Below, piece after piece: positions 1 through 13,194 of a stretch of DNA of 64,000 nucleotides. The stretch is taken from NCBI GenBank assembly GCA_965153455.1, contig OZ234504.1, positions 7,316,001 to 7,380,000 on the forward strand, in the 5' to 3' direction. The notes under the pieces are model-generated. The model worked only from the letters and a program-made list of their open reading frames with translations, was not told where the DNA came from and ran no database searches. Source of the DNA: Sphagnum compactum. Taxonomy: Eukaryota > Bryophyta > Sphagnopsida > Sphagnales. Both the position numbers and the translations under genes were made by a program. Positions within the stretch are counted from its first letter, which is position 1, and each line of letters starts with the position of its first letter.

Positions 1-1090
1 TTGTCTCCTTGCAACTTATTGTTGTTGTCGTTGTTGTCATTATTAATTTAGTTTTTATGTTTTCTCGCTTTCGTTTGTATCGGAACCAGCGTGTTTTTCC
101 GTCAAGTTTGTGTCGTAGCCAAAGTGGCGATGATGATCCACAACAAGATTTCGTCAATTGTGGCTACAAGCTAAATATAAAATTAGTTTTTTAGAAAACA
201 TCCTTCTATATTATTTTTGGCTTCCTCCTGAAATTAGGGTTTTTCTTTTTTCTTTTTTCATCCAAATTTCCTCAAGTAGCTCCACTGGCAAGAATCCCCA
301 GCGTTAACTAACAGTAAATCGCGACTGTCCAAAGTGAGCTGAAGCATTTTTACAAAAGTGCTGCTAAAAGTGGCGACTGACCTAGGAATTGCCTTCATCT
401 AGATATGACTAATCTAATTATTTTTTATTCGAAAAAATGGCGAAAAAATTCCCTATAAATCACAAAATTTAAAAAAAAACCAAGTATAAAAATGTGACAA
501 ATTTTCTTAAATTTTGGTCGAATTCTGGGCTATCGAAAAGCACATGATTTTAGCAGTTTTAATATTAATATATGTAATGATGATGATTATATATATATAT
601 ATGGCTACATTATTAAACCCAGCCCAAGAAAAACGCTGATTGGAAGTGAGCAGGGGAAGAAGCATTTACGACATTGTTTATGTTGTATGCTTTGCGACTG
701 ACGAGAGGAGTATTATTTGCAGGCCTTCCTGTCGTCTCTTTGCAGCTTTCTTCTGTGTTTTTTTCCCCATTTAATTCCGCTGTGTCCGACTCGGCTGGGC
801 TCCACTGCACTGGAAACTGTTTTCCCTGCGTTCTTCTTGTAAGTGCTTTGCTTCCTACGTTTGTGCTGTTTTGTTTTCTTTTGTTTTTTTCCTATGACAT
901 TGCACTTATATTCCTAGCCTTGCAGCAAGTCCTCGGATTATTGTCTGCAGGCAGTCTATCAAGTTCTGGGAAACATTGCAACAAGAAGCAGTGCCGGTGC
1001 CCCACTTTTTCTTCAGCTGTTTTCCAGAGGAGAAGGAGGAAGAAGAAGAAGAAGAGGGTGCGATATTTGGAACATAGAAGACTCGGAGCC
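1..1090. other. Upstream region of the UXT gene
   Basis: No separate gene is supported here. The stretch is AT-rich and holds a short TA microsatellite (about 589-602) and a purine-rich GAA/GAG tract (about 1027-1057) just before the transporter start, as is common in plant 5' leaders. The reading frame of exon 1 stays open leftward to an ATG at 680, so a long N-terminal extension is formally possible but has no family support. Confidence 0.6.
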
Positions 1091-4000
1091 ATGGCAGAAG
1101 CTTCAGGTCGTCAACTGGGAACTGTGGGAGCATTGTGTCTGTCAGTGATATCATCGGTAGCTATTGTCATCTGCAACAAGGCTCTCATCAGCAACCTCGG
1201 ATTTTCTTTTGGTGCTATTCTCCTCACTCTCTCTGTCTTATCACTGATTTTGCTTTCCCTGACCTTTCAATCGTTTGGAGCTTTGCAATTCTCTGAAAGT
1301 CCTCCTGCCAATTTCTTATTTGTCACGTGATTCCAATGTGGCATTCCTCGGGTTCTCATCTTGCATTGTGTTTTGGTCGTGTCACCAGCATTGCTTGATT
1401 TTTTCTGGTTTTTCCCAACTTGGTTTTGGCCTCATTCCACAGTTCATGATATTTTAGCTTTCTCTTTCAACCTGCTGTCAGCTTACATGGTGTAAAAGGC
1501 TTTTTATTGTTCAGCTTGTATGTTGAAAATCGCTGTTGTTTCTTGTTTAAGCCCTCCATAAGCTTCTCTGCTACTGCCAAGTCCTGATCTTGTTCTCTGC
1601 AGCTACATGAAAATATTAGGGTTACAATAGCACAAGCACTGTAACAACGAACAATGAACATTACAGATTTGTTTTGTTTCAGTATTGCTACTAGGCTCTG
1701 TTCTGGACAATGATTCCATGAAACCAGTGGCGACTGGCTGCAATCTATGCATTGTGTTAGAAAAGTACCTTTATGCAACATGTCTCTCATGTATCGATAT
1801 AGACTTCCTTTTTTAAGGATTTTGGGATTTGGTTGCAATATAGCCTTGCTGGAAACTGACCAGTGCTGTTTCTTGTGATCCAGCTACAACATTGACAAGC
1901 TGGCATTTAATAGTGACTTTCTGCTCACTCCATATTGCAAGATGGATGCAACTGTTTGAACAAAAGCCATTTGACTCACGCACTGTAATGGGCTTTGGCA
2001 TTCTCAATGGCATTTCCATTGGCCTTTTAAACTTATGCCTGGGTTTTAACTCTGTTGGTTTCTATCAGGTACTCTCCTTGTTTTTTGGAGTTCTAGGTTT
2101 GTGTATTGATCAATGTGGGTTGTTGTCTCTGCTTTTGAGGGCCTACTTGTGACTGATAAGCATATGGCTGATTGTAAAGCTAATCCTGTTGGCTGACCAA
2201 TTTGCAGATGTCTAAACTTGCCATCATTCCCTGCACAGTGTTTCTTGAAATTTCTTTCTTTGGCAAACGGTTCAGGTACTCACTCGCTGCTCCTCTTTTG
2301 TGCTGTTCTAAATTGAAATTTGTAAGCCAGCTGACAACAGGATTGTCCCACCATTCTTGAGCTTTCAAGGAGGGAACTGAGTCCTGTATATGACCTATTC
2401 CTTAACATCCTTGAAAGGTTGTTGTGTCTTGCAATCTGGTGAACCCTTGGATTTAGATGGCTGCAAAGTTCTGCTCTCCTTTCAAATTCCACCATGGACG
2501 AATGTTTTCCTTTGTGTTCAAATTGTTTGCCTTTGGTAGTTTGGATCTGATGTGAAAGTTTACTTTTTTCAATGTGTAAGCAGACTTCATAGCTGCACTT
2601 TACTGTTTATGTTATGGAAGGTAGAAGTGGATAGCAGTCAAGAGATGAACGACTCATTTAGGTTACTAGTTTTCAGAACAATAGTCAAGGAAGTATTCAG
2701 TGAGGTCTGTCACGTGGCTCATGCTCTTTGGAGAATAGTTAGCAACACTACAAGGTCAAATAATTGATAAAAACCCCACTGATCCACAGATTGTTCAGTG
2801 TATGTCCATGCAGTACAGTGCTTTATGAAACTGTCTTGTTGCAGCCAGAGAATTCAGCTCTCACTTGTGACACTACTGGTAGGAGTGGGTATTGCAACCA
2901 TCACTGACTTGCAACTTAATGTGCTGGGCTCAATCATCGCACTATTTGCAATCATGACAACATGTGTGGCACAAATTGTATCCTTTCTCCGGTATCCTTT
3001 GAAGATAAATGTTATTATGGTCTCATGACCAAGCATCAATAAGTGTCCTATCTTTTTTTCTGAAGGTAGGTAGAGGCATTGTGGTCAGCCACCCGGGCTT
3101 TCCTGAAGGATTCACAAGCCTCTAGGTTCTTGCACATTGTATGACCAGTTTGCAAGGTTTGTTATGTGTTATATCTACAATCAATAGTGGTGATTTGAAC
3201 CCACATTTAATTGCAGGTAGCTTTGAGTTGTGGCCTTGTCACTTGATGATATCAAGTTTTCTATTTAATTATATCTGCTACTATGTCTATTTTATCCAAC
3301 TTCATTTTTCTGGAGGATTTTTTCTTGACTGCTACTTTTTCAGATGACCAATACTATCCAAAAGCATTTTAAGGTGTCATCTACACAGCTGCTGTATCAG
3401 TCTTGCCCATACCAAGCAGTGACCTTGTTTATCATAGGGCCTTTTCTGGATGCAGCATTGACCAAAAGGAATGTGTTTGCTTTTAACTACAACTCCTATA
3501 TCTTGGTGAGTGTCCCTTGTCACATTCTTTCAGAGAGACCTTGTTACATAAGGTTTGAACTCCAGAGCAGGTCACTTTCTGAGGTTTTCTGAAACATTAT
3601 TGTGCACTTAATGGCTTAATCCTGAACTGGTGGAGTAACTGGCATTGTCTGTGTGGATGGCAGATGTTCATCATAATGTCATGTATGATTTCAGTTTCAG
3701 TCAACTTTAGCACTTTCTTGGTGCTTGGAAAGACATCTGCTGTTACATATCAAGTGTTGGGGCATCTGAAGACATGCCTGATTTTGGCCCTTGGATACCT
3801 TGTACTTGCCAATCCTTTCAGTTGGCGAAATGTATGTGGAATTCTCATTGCATTGTCTGGAATGGCACTTTATAGTCATGCCTGCATTTTGGAAAGTCAG
3901 CAAAAAGCTCAGGAGAACTCTACTGTATCTATTCAGGTCACGCACTCATTGATTCTCATAATCCTTGTGTTTTTCGTTTTCACAGAGGTGTGAGCATGCA

Positions 4001-4299
4001 ATCTGTGGGGACTCAGGTCTGGATCATGGGAAACTATCACCAGTAGTTTGCTTTTCCTCTTTACTTTCGGTAACGGTTTGCCTGTGTAGTGTTGTCACAT
4101 TGGGAAGTGATTTTGAAAGCAGCTGTGCTGAGATTTTTGGGACATGGTTTGGGTGAAGCAGGCTGTGAAAGAGAGTGATATCTTGGATCCACTAGTTGTT
4201 GCTGAAAATGGGACTGCTAAGGTGCTTCCAGAGGATGAGAATGACACCTCTGAATTGCTCTGGAACAAGTCAGGTATAGGGAAGGATATCCAAGCATAA
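1091..4299 (+). CDS. UXT: UDP-xylose transporter, UXT type (NST-KT family)
   Basis: Seven exons: 1091-1211, 1884-2068, 2208-2275, 2845-2977, 3344-3505, 3664-3936, 4162-4299. They join in phase into 359 residues, the usual length for plant UXT proteins (about 355). The start MAEASGRQLGTVGALCLSV matches the family N terminus; the ATG lies in a good context (gagccATGGC). Characteristic stretches are TTLTSWHLIVTFCSLH (exons 1-2), GISIGLLNLCLGFNSVGFYQ (exon 2), LLVGVGIATITDLQLN (exon 4), TNTIQKHFKVSSTQLLYQS (exon 5) and TYQVLGHLKTCLILALGY (exon 6), which holds the Lys-Thr pair that names the KT group. Proteins of this family have about ten membrane helices and exchange cytosolic UDP-xylose for UMP across the Golgi/ER membrane, feeding xylan and xyloglucan synthesis. 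The tail is acidic and ends near LWNKSGIGKDIQA. Substrate is inferred from resemblance to Arabidopsis UXT1-3; related KT transporters carry UDP-rhamnose/galactose or UDP-uronates. Confidence 0.93.
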
Positions 4300-5206
4300 G
4301 CACCATAGTAGGCAACACCAAGAGACACCATGAGTTCCATTGCAGGCCCAATGAAAGTTATTTCCTGAGGTTCTTCAAGAGTTTGCAACTTTATGTGTGC
4401 TCTAATTGGCCAGATTTTAGACAATCTTAGATGGGCATGCTGAATATTCTTGGAGCACAAGGTGTCCACAGCATCCAAATGTTTGAATGCCATTCAAAAG
4501 ACTTGTATATTACTTAATCAAACACTTGTAGATTGGTCTGAGGTTGAGAAAAAATCACAGCCTAGATTGGTGTTGGTGAAGGAATATTTCTGGTCTAACT
4601 ACATTGAATTCAGCCGTGCACAGGCTGCAGGGATTTTCTAAGAGAAATTTGTTTTGCTGGCAGCAGCTGACAGGCATGACTTGAAGAAGCCCTGAAAGGG
4701 TCCTTTCATTACAATGGGACTTGGGCAAACAATCGCTCATCTCCAATCTGATGCTAGCTATCTACATAACTACATCTCAAGTGTATGATGCTATTTTCAA
4801 ACTGAGCATGGTTTTATGCTCAAAAGGCTTAAAGCTAAGGCTATGCCTGTTGCTACAATCTTTTGGAGTGAATGATAATAGTTTCAACTTCCCAATTACC
4901 TAGTGTCAGGTAGAGAGAACAATATTGTTCCCCACCCCTCCCTGGCTGGAACATGATATGAGCTCTTGATGGTATTCATACCATAGGTGGAGAGCTCAAG
5001 ATGAGACCGATCAATGTTTAGTTAAACACACTGTGGTCCTCAACTGGGAATGTGCCAATGGGTGAAGATGCAGCAAGCTGGCCTTGGACTGTATACCAAT
5101 GGAGTGAGTAAGGCCACATGGGAGGCAGTTTGACACATTGCAAATGTCAGGTGCACAAATGCTCTGCAATTTTGAATGAACCTATGCTTATATCTACTTT
5201 TCAACT

Positions 5207-5240
<34 letters not shown>

Positions 5241-8176
5241 ACTTATATATACATACATGCGGTGGTCAAAGTAAAGGGGGTCTAGCCTCAGCTAGGGGCC
5301 AATGATTTTTGAAGGGTTTCAAAATAATGATTAAAACCAAAACTAGTTGTTCTGATTTCCAGATGCCCTTCAGTAGCAAATCCTGCGAATTTGGCAGGTT
5401 TTCAAGTTGTCTTAAATGGCAGAATTGGCTGCTACTGGATATTTCCCACCTACCTATGCTACAAATTTGTCCTACCTATTATACAAATGTGTAATGACCC
5501 ACCTATTTACCTTTGTGTGAAGGAATGTATCTCCTAAGGGCATATTCTGCCTCGCTTTGTACCTGGGACTCGTGCTACCAACCTTTGCCCTAGTGACTCA
5601 CTAGGAGGCAGAATGCGCCCCTAGAGCACATTCTCTATGCCTGAGGTGAACCAGCAGCACCCGCACTTATGGTAAAAAGTAAAAACCCTACAATTTTTTG
5701 AGTTGCTTCTAAATGGTATGGATTATGAATATCATATCCTAAGACAAAGGCTCTGAGTCCAAATTTAACATTTCCTGGCTTGAAAATAGTAACTATTAAC
5801 AGATCTCACTCAAGGAGATGGTATTAGTGTAGGTACTAGTTCACTCTGGCCTAGTCTCTATTATATAATGTCAGATGGTAGTTTCAATCAATGTGGGTAT
5901 ACACATCAGAGTCTTTGAAGATGCATAGTAAATAAGTTCCCAACCTTCTTGATCCATACCATAAAGAATGGGCCTTGGATGAGCCAGCACCTACACTAAG
6001 GCCCAGCTTACATCAGGGCCCAGGTCCAATTTGAAAATGGAATAGAGCAATCCTATTGGTTAAGAACTTAAAATTTGGGCCCAAGGGATTTTACATGAGG
6101 GTTTGGGTCTAAATCATTGAAATGACATGTCATCCTACATGGCACACCTTTTGGTGCCAAAGAATTGGACCTGAGATAACAAAAGGAATGCTTTTGGGAT
6201 GGAGACCGAATTTCCTCCCTTGGGCCAAAGAAGTTTATTAAATTTTAATGACTTTTTGAACCACTGTAATTGTTGGATCAAAAATGCTTGCGTTACATGT
6301 TTAATGACCATTAAAAAAAAAAAAGGGTCACAAGCAGTTTTTTGCCTTCTTTCTTCCATGGTCTAAAGTTAAGGTACTTCAAAAGTGAGAAAAAACACTA
6401 GAGAAGAAGAAAGGAATTGAAAAAAAAGAATATGAAATAAATGGATAAAATGAAAAGAAATATAAAAATTGAATAGAAATGAAAGTAGAAAGTGTGAGTT
6501 GAAATAAAAATATTCAAAAGAAAAGAACAAAGGAAAAAAGTGTCAAAAAGTGTGAGAACGAAGAAAAAGACACAAATTGAAACTCTTGTATAGGGAGTGT
6601 GAAAGAGAATGATGAATTTAAAAGAAAGGAGATAAAGATAAGATTTTGGATCTATACTTGAACCCAAAAGGTTTATATAACTTAAGCCCAATTCAAAATA
6701 TATATATATAATTTATGACTTTGTTGAGTCCAATTGTTGGTTCACAACATTCAATCTTGGGCCCATGAGCAATTTAGGCCCAGGCCCTCATGAAAAACGG
6801 GGCCTAGATACCATTTTGAGATTAAATCATGTCCTCTTGAGTCCAAATTTAACATTTCCCAAGTTAAAATGTAACCCATGAAGGATGAATGTAATAAGTG
6901 GTCAGGAAACAATTTTCTGTTAGGTTCCAGTTTGTGAGCAAAAGTTTCCATGTTAGTTAGCTCGGTTGCTTTTTTTATACTACCTACTGACTATGAACTT
7001 GCAAGCAGGTTGTTAGTAGGTAGGTAGTCAAAACAAGCCCTTGCTTACTTATAAACCATCTACTTCCCTAGTAACTACCTATTTTCCTACCTATCTACCT
7101 ATAGGTAAGAAACTTATTAGAGAATGGGTTATCAAGGTTCATCCACAACTGAGTCATAATGGGCATCCATCCAGTGGATGGATGGTGCCCTGGTGGGTGC
7201 TGGTTATTCTGGTCCATACAAGGTACAACAACAAGGCCGGGTTTAGAGTCACTAAGATTACACTTCTTGATAGAGTCACAAACATCAGTTACATAGAGGA
7301 CACATACATACACACCAATTGTTTAGGGAAATGTGAAGTACTACACCAGACATCAAGGACTTTGTCCATGAAATGAATCATTTGCATGGTGGGTAGGTTA
7401 GGTTAAATCATTTGACCTACCCAGGCAAATGATTTTGTACCCGAGGTTTGAGTAGAGCTCCGTTACAGAGCTCAATTTGTGCGTGCGCGTGTGTGTGTGT
7501 GTGTGAAGGAGTTGAAAGCTAATATGGCTCTCTACATGTTTGCCAACTTTACATTTGACTAAAAATTGAGAGTAAGGAGCGTGTGGGCAACCCCCCACAC
7601 CCCCATGGGGTACTCTTGGTACCATTGGAAAGCCCTCAACGAGTAGGGGTGCACCTAGGTGGTTTTGTATTGTACAGACGTATTGTACAAGAGTTATTGA
7701 ATTTTACATCATTTTGTCATTGAAACTCCAATAAAACCAAAAATTAAAAATTTAGGGAAATTGGGGTGGGGTCTTGGTATTCTTGGAAAGCCCTCTATGA
7801 TTAGGACTGGATTGAGGTGATAATTTTGTAAATTTTAGACCTCAGGTGTGAGAGATAGTGAATTTTGAGTGGCTCTTTGTCAATGGAAATTCGTTTAAAA
7901 GTCCGAATTTAATGGAAATTCGATTTTAGACTTAGGTTTTTAAAAGTGTACCAGTTGAGTTTTCAAATTTCAGTCAATATTACCATATGTGTTCAACAAC
8001 ACATGCCACACTAGTTTTTCCTAAAGAACAACAAAAAATAAATTAAGTGATAATCAACCAGGGATTAACATGTAACAAATCTCTAGAAAAATATTGTGTT
8101 AGAGGGCATGCAACTTGGCCTTTTGAATACTTACAGGCATTGCAACATCACACATTGACCTCTATATCACAGCTAA

Positions 8177-8178
<2 letters not shown>

Positions 8179-8210
<32 letters not shown>
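8179..8210. repeat. GA dinucleotide microsatellite
   Basis: An uninterrupted run of about sixteen GA units. Confidence 0.95.
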
Positions 8211-8215
<5 letters not shown>

Positions 8216-8822
8216 AAACCCTTCACAAATGAAGTCATGTAACCCAATGATTTTTTAAAGCGCCAAATTTCTGATAGTTTGCAAATATTGTTTCAAGAAA
8301 AACTTGGAAGAAATTGTGTTTGAAAGTGTAATTTGTGTTTTCTCTGCAAAAGTTCACCACTCTTGCAAAATCAAAAAGTCGATGGAAAGAAAACAGTTGC
8401 TGCAACTTGGAAGTCCCTATCATTCATTTAAACTAATGAGATGATATTGGCACCTATTGAATGCCTCTTATGTCATCACCAACTTAAGGAAACTAACTGA
8501 AAACCACCCATCATGCTTTCGTTCATAGTACTCTTTCAGTTGATATACTATGTGTGAGTGAGGCTTGGTCTAGAAAGTCAGACAAGAAGCACTAGCAGAA
8601 ATTTTCAGGTGTATTTGGAGGGCACATTATCAAGTGGAATTTTTCTTTTGCAAAAGTGATGGGTGTTAGTTTTTTTCTAGTGGTGCTGTCTGTTGGGTAA
8701 TGCCTTGCAAACAATATAGAAGGGTGCCTAAATTATTCTTTTATTTTCATATTTTGTCTATAGCCAGATTTTACTAAATAATATTCTGGATGGTCACCAC
8801 TTCAACTACATCGCCACAAAAA

Positions 8823-9050
8823 ACAAGGGGTGTGTCACACTATGGCCTTGCCATTTACATTTAAAAGTATCTTAAGGCAAAAGAAGAATTATGGAAACTC
8901 AAATATTTCATCATGCAAAAATATAATCTTTCAAAAGTCCTCATACGAAAATAGACCTATTACCTAGGGGCCAAAATCTCTTAAGCTACTATACTCTATA
9001 ATGAATCTAAACACAATATCCTTGCCTTGGTAGGCAAGGCCAACAACAAA
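8823..9050 (+). repeat. Dispersed repeat, copy A (internally deleted)
   Basis: Shares long blocks with 22009-22350 and 58390-58720, including 'agaagaattatggaaactc' and the end 'aggcaaggccaac'. This copy lacks about 100 bp present in the other two. The gap lies between two short direct repeats resembling 'aatctttcaaaaatcct', so it looks like a recombination deletion. The segment carries an inverted pair, GGCCTTGCC (8844-8852) and GGCAAGGCC (9033-9041), near its two ends. No coding capacity is seen. Confidence 0.85.
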
Positions 9051-9225
9051 AATGAAAGGCACTATCAACAGTCACCTATACTGAGAAATTGCAAATAGTT
9101 CCTTTAGTAACTCCAGAATGGGTGGCAATGCACCCACCAAAGCCCAATGACATATGAGGATCTTTTCTAATGACAATGCAACCCAAATGAAAGTTGGGGC
9201 ACTAGATCTTCATATCTTTCCAAAA

Positions 9226-9262
<37 letters not shown>

Positions 9263-9360
9263 TTTTGTTTTGTTTTGTTTTGTTTTCTTTTTCTTCTTTT
9301 TATTATTATTATTTTTTTAAGGGTTTGCTTGGGCTTTTGCATTTGAATCTTTTGGGTGTA

Positions 9361-10099
9361 ACCTTTTTTTGTATGGTTCCCTCTGTCGATTCAAGATGCC
9401 CCTTGTTCACATTGCTCTAGCCTTTACACTTTAAGTGGCCTCTTGAAGCATGTCAAGAGTGCTCACCCTCCTGTCAACCTTATCTTTCATGCTAGGTAGG
9501 TTGTTTTGTCTTTGTAGGGGTCCTTCCTTCTTGTGCTACACCCTAGTTCTATCCTTCTTGCTTCTTGGGGTTGACTTCGAGCTCAATCTAGCTTCATTTT
9601 ACAATTGTTCAAGGCTCGTTTTGTGTGCCTTCGATTGTTTCATAGGATCCCTCAAGCCATCTAGAACGAGCTCCAGCAAGCTTTCCACTTACCCTTTGAC
9701 CGGATTGCTCAAGATTCTATGGATGAGTCAACATGGTTCCTTTTCCTCATATTGTCACATTGGTGTGCATTACACTTGAGGAAGTCGTTTAGTTTAGCGA
9801 GAGGTTTATGCTCACCGTAGGAGGTTCATGGTGGGCAATTGATCTTCTTTCAAGAGGAATCCTCTCATGCATCACGTGCTCTTCATTCCCATCGCTCATT
9901 GGATGATTTTTCGACTCGTCTTTGTCATTGTCTAACTTTGGGTAGAATTGAAGAATACAATTACAATATTAAAGTTTTTCAGCCCATGATGCTAACTATC
10001 CCTTTGGAGGACACCATTACCTCTACGTCAACTACACCCCCTTCCATCAAACCATGTCCCTCCACTTTTTTTTTACTATTAGCCTAAACACCTTTGTCA
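9361..10099 (+). other. Possible 5' part of the decayed retrotransposon
   Basis: Base composition is like the adjoining reverse-transcriptase relic, and open stretches read in the same direction (9450-9779 and 9839-10087). I recognise no domain in them. They are better explained as the eroded N-terminal half of the element than as a host gene. Confidence 0.35.
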
Positions 10100-12420
10100 T
10101 GGATAAGACTTTGTTTACATAGGCCTTAACCATTATTCTCAATTTGTTTTCGGATGGTTATTTAGGATGGGTTATGAACATTTCTTGGGATGCTTCATAT
10201 TAGAGGACCTATCCTTAAGGTTTTCAGAATTATTCCAAGATGTTAGTATTGTTGCCCGTGGTGATATCTTTAAATTGGTGGGCCCTAATGCTAGGGGCTA
10301 GCAAATTATTTGCAATAGCAAAAGACATTAAAGGATTTCGTCCTATTGCCATAGGCGGAGCATTTCTTCGATTATTAGTCACTCCATTGTCCTATAGCTT
10401 TGGGGGCCAATTCAGAAACACCTATCCCCCATCAGTTCAAAGTATAGACCCTTAGAGGCTGTGAAACCATTTTTTTTTGTATTAGAACCCTCCTCAACCT
10501 ACACCTTGATTAGGTCATGATTCAGTCCACGTTGCAAACACTTTTAATAACATTTTTCGGATTGTTATTTTTAGAGAATTGTGAGATGTCAGGGGACTTT
10601 TGGCGAGCATTGTCCCCTTTACTAAGTTGTTTTATGGTGTTCATTCTTCTCTTTATTATCAGCATGGGCAACATGAAGAAGGGGTCACCATTATTGAGTC
10701 ATTTTTAGGCACGAGGTAGGGTGACCCTTTAGCAGGTCCCCTATTTGCCCTAACCCATTATCGAACATTCTTAAATACCATTGTATGAGCCCCTAGCTAT
10801 GTCTTTCCATCCTAACGGACGATATCCACATTGTGGGACCTATGAACAAGATTATCCCTGCTTTTGATCACCTTTCGACCCAGTTAGCCCTAGTTGGGCT
10901 TAAAGTCAAAGTGTAAGTGTAAGTTTTGGATTCCATCAAGGATTTCTTCAAGCATAAAAATTTCTCAAGGCTACACTTTGGTCACAAATGGCTTACGCGT
11001 TTTGAGTGTGCCAGTGGGTTTTTAGAACTTTGTCATGCACTTTTTGGATGACGTTTTTTCTTAGGATGTGGTGCATGTTGATGATTTTTCTCTCTTGTGA
11101 GACCCACAAGTTGCATTCAACATTTTGTCCTCATGTGTCATTCGTCGACCTTCTTATATCACTCAGACATTACCTCCTTCTTCCTTCCTATATCTTTTGG
11201 CGGGTTTCGACAAGAAAGTTATGTAGGTGTGTGGGGACATTATGGGTCCAGGGTTATGGAAGTTTATTCATGGCCCCTTAACGAGGTGTCAAACTTGACT
11301 ATCGATCTCCTTTGGTGGTATAAGCCTTTTATCTATGGAGGATTATGCCCCATTTTTTTTTTAGGGAATTGGGCTTTGGTGGTTCCATATTTGTGCTCCA
11401 AGTTTCGTATTTTCAATAAACCCATTTTGGAAGAGTATGTTTCTTAAGTTGAAGGAAACCCACACCTCTTTTAGTCATGCTTTCGTTTAGCTCGGGATAG
11501 CCTTCCTCTCGCAGCTAGAGGGATGCACCTTTCTTTTGAGAGTTTGGTAGTTACCAATGCCCTAAGTTTGCATGCATCTTTGATGGACATCCATCATTAT
11601 ACATCCTTTAAGTCTATCTTAGAAGATGACTCCATTTGTTTAACATCCAAAACCCGCATTCACTTTTGTTCAGGCAAGGGGGCAAGGTTATGGTTGATTA
11701 TTAAGCCAACTATTTGTTTTTCGCATTGCACACTTTATTTTCACCTCAACATTATGTTTTTGTCTCATATTGATTCAACCCTTAGCATCTAGTCTTTTCA
11801 AGTGTGAGTGCAGTCATGGTTTAGACGCATCTAACACACATCTAGCATGTTGTTCGTTTAGAGGTCAACAGATGTCCACACATGATTCCATAAGAAATGT
11901 CATGTATGCCCTCGCTTGAGAGATTGGGCACATTATATGGAGAGAGTGGTGGTACACCTTTACATCGAAAGTTTCATTACGAACCGATTTTTACATGACT
12001 CGTGAGAACTAGGTCTTTGTTGTTGATGTGTTGGTTACTGACCCAACATGGGAGACGGTGGTTATGAGTGTCATTAATTGATTAACATGTGCAACTGCAA
12101 AACTTAGTGCCATTGTTAAGATCCGCGAGTATAAAGGGTTTCATGATAGACACCATTTTATTTCGATGGCCATGGAGATGCACAACGCACTCAGGCATGA
12201 TATGAATCATTTCATCACTGAGTGTGCTTATCTTTTCCATAATAGATGATCAAGAGGTCATTTATCCTCGTCCTTTTGCATTTAGTTTTTTAGGTAACAT
12301 GTTAGTATTACTTTTCAACATGTTTTAGCTTCTGCTATAGGGAGGAAAATTGCGTTGGCAAGAGATGTTTATTTTCGACCTCCTATTACTATTATATCTC
12401 ATGATTTGCATGCAAGCAAC
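10100..12420 (+). mobile_element. Decayed non-LTR retrotransposon (reverse transcriptase remnant)
   Basis: Conceptual translation of the + strand, moving between frames, shows a non-LTR reverse transcriptase of the plant type that has GxRPIAxG motifs. KGFRPIAIGG is at about 10348-10362. GTR, stop, GDPLAGPLFAL follows at 10708-10749, which is the QGDP box with Gln changed to a stop. A DDIHIVGP stretch near 10818-10845 holds the DD of the catalytic centre. Further downstream come a segment reading VDVLVTDPTWETVVMSVIN (about 12021-12077) and YKGFHDRHHFISMAMEMH (about 12132-12185), typical of the C-terminal endonuclease-like region of these elements. Several stops and frameshifts mean it cannot be active. 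Ends and target-site duplications were not found. The 9360-10100 stretch just upstream may be its 5' part. Confidence 0.8.
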
Positions 12421-12649
12421 ATTAAAAGGGGTTGTGGGTGAGATAGCTTCCTACCATGAGAGGGACTAGCTCTTTCCCTTCTTTTGTTCCTATGGGTTGC
12501 GTGTCTTTTGCCCTTTCCTTTTATCTTCCGTGTGATGGTTCCGGCCATTGGTTTCTATTGGATTTTTTGCATCACTATGGAAAGATCATGATTTGGAAAT
12601 ACATAGTGGTAAATAACGTCATATCTAGGTACTATGGAACATAGGGCCC

Positions 12650-13190
12650 ATTCCACCTAGGAATACATCAAGACCAATAGGACGAAACATCATTCTAGCA
12701 TGTATTAATAATATTAGGGCCAATTCTAGATTTTAAGTAGTGTTCTCACCATTGATTCACATCACTAAAGTGTTATACACCGTCGATTCACACCACAAAT
12801 TGAACTAGCAATACCAAAAGTAAAATCAACAAACATAAGAAGAAATCTTGCATTTTTTCACTACCCAAATTCATTAGGTTTTTAGTTAAATATGACAAAA
12901 TTGACTAATATGTAATTGGTATGGTTTTGGTAAAGAAAGATTAGTTGATTAGGACATTTTTAGTGAAATGTTTTTTAGTCATTTTAGATAGTTGCATGTT
13001 GCATTAGATAGATTTTAATTCAAAATTTATAACATGGATATATAAGGTCCCAAGTTAATATGATGTGGAATAACACGCCACATCATCATTTTATTTTTTT
13101 TCTATTTTTTTTCCTCCCCTTGGATTGTGGAATCATGGATTACATTTTCATCATGGCATGTCGTGACAAATTTACATGCATGAAAAAATT
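12650..13190. other. AT-rich intergenic DNA
   Basis: No gene, RNA or clear repeat structure is visible between the retrotransposon relic and the SINE. Confidence 0.6.
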
Positions 13191-13194
13191 TTAA

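Larger units (their letters stand above)
4300..9360. other. Intergenic AT-rich region with microsatellites
   Basis: The first few hundred bases are probably the 3' UTR of the transporter. No gene is recognised in the rest. Visible structures are a TA repeat (5212-5234), a GT repeat (about 7489-7504), a GA repeat (8179-8210), a TA repeat (about 9230-9260) followed by TTTTG units, and a decayed pair of related segments near 7575-7690 and 7755-7865 that share a 'ttggaaagccctc' core. A dispersed-repeat copy (8823-9050) is listed separately. Confidence 0.6.

Noticed and set aside
3180-3210. B-box-like 'gatttgaaccca' in UXT intron 4
   Set aside because: No matching A-box at the right distance, so no tRNA or SINE call.
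4095-4493. 132-residue open frame on the - strand
   Set aside because: Antisense to the last exon and 3' UTR of the UXT gene; no domain.
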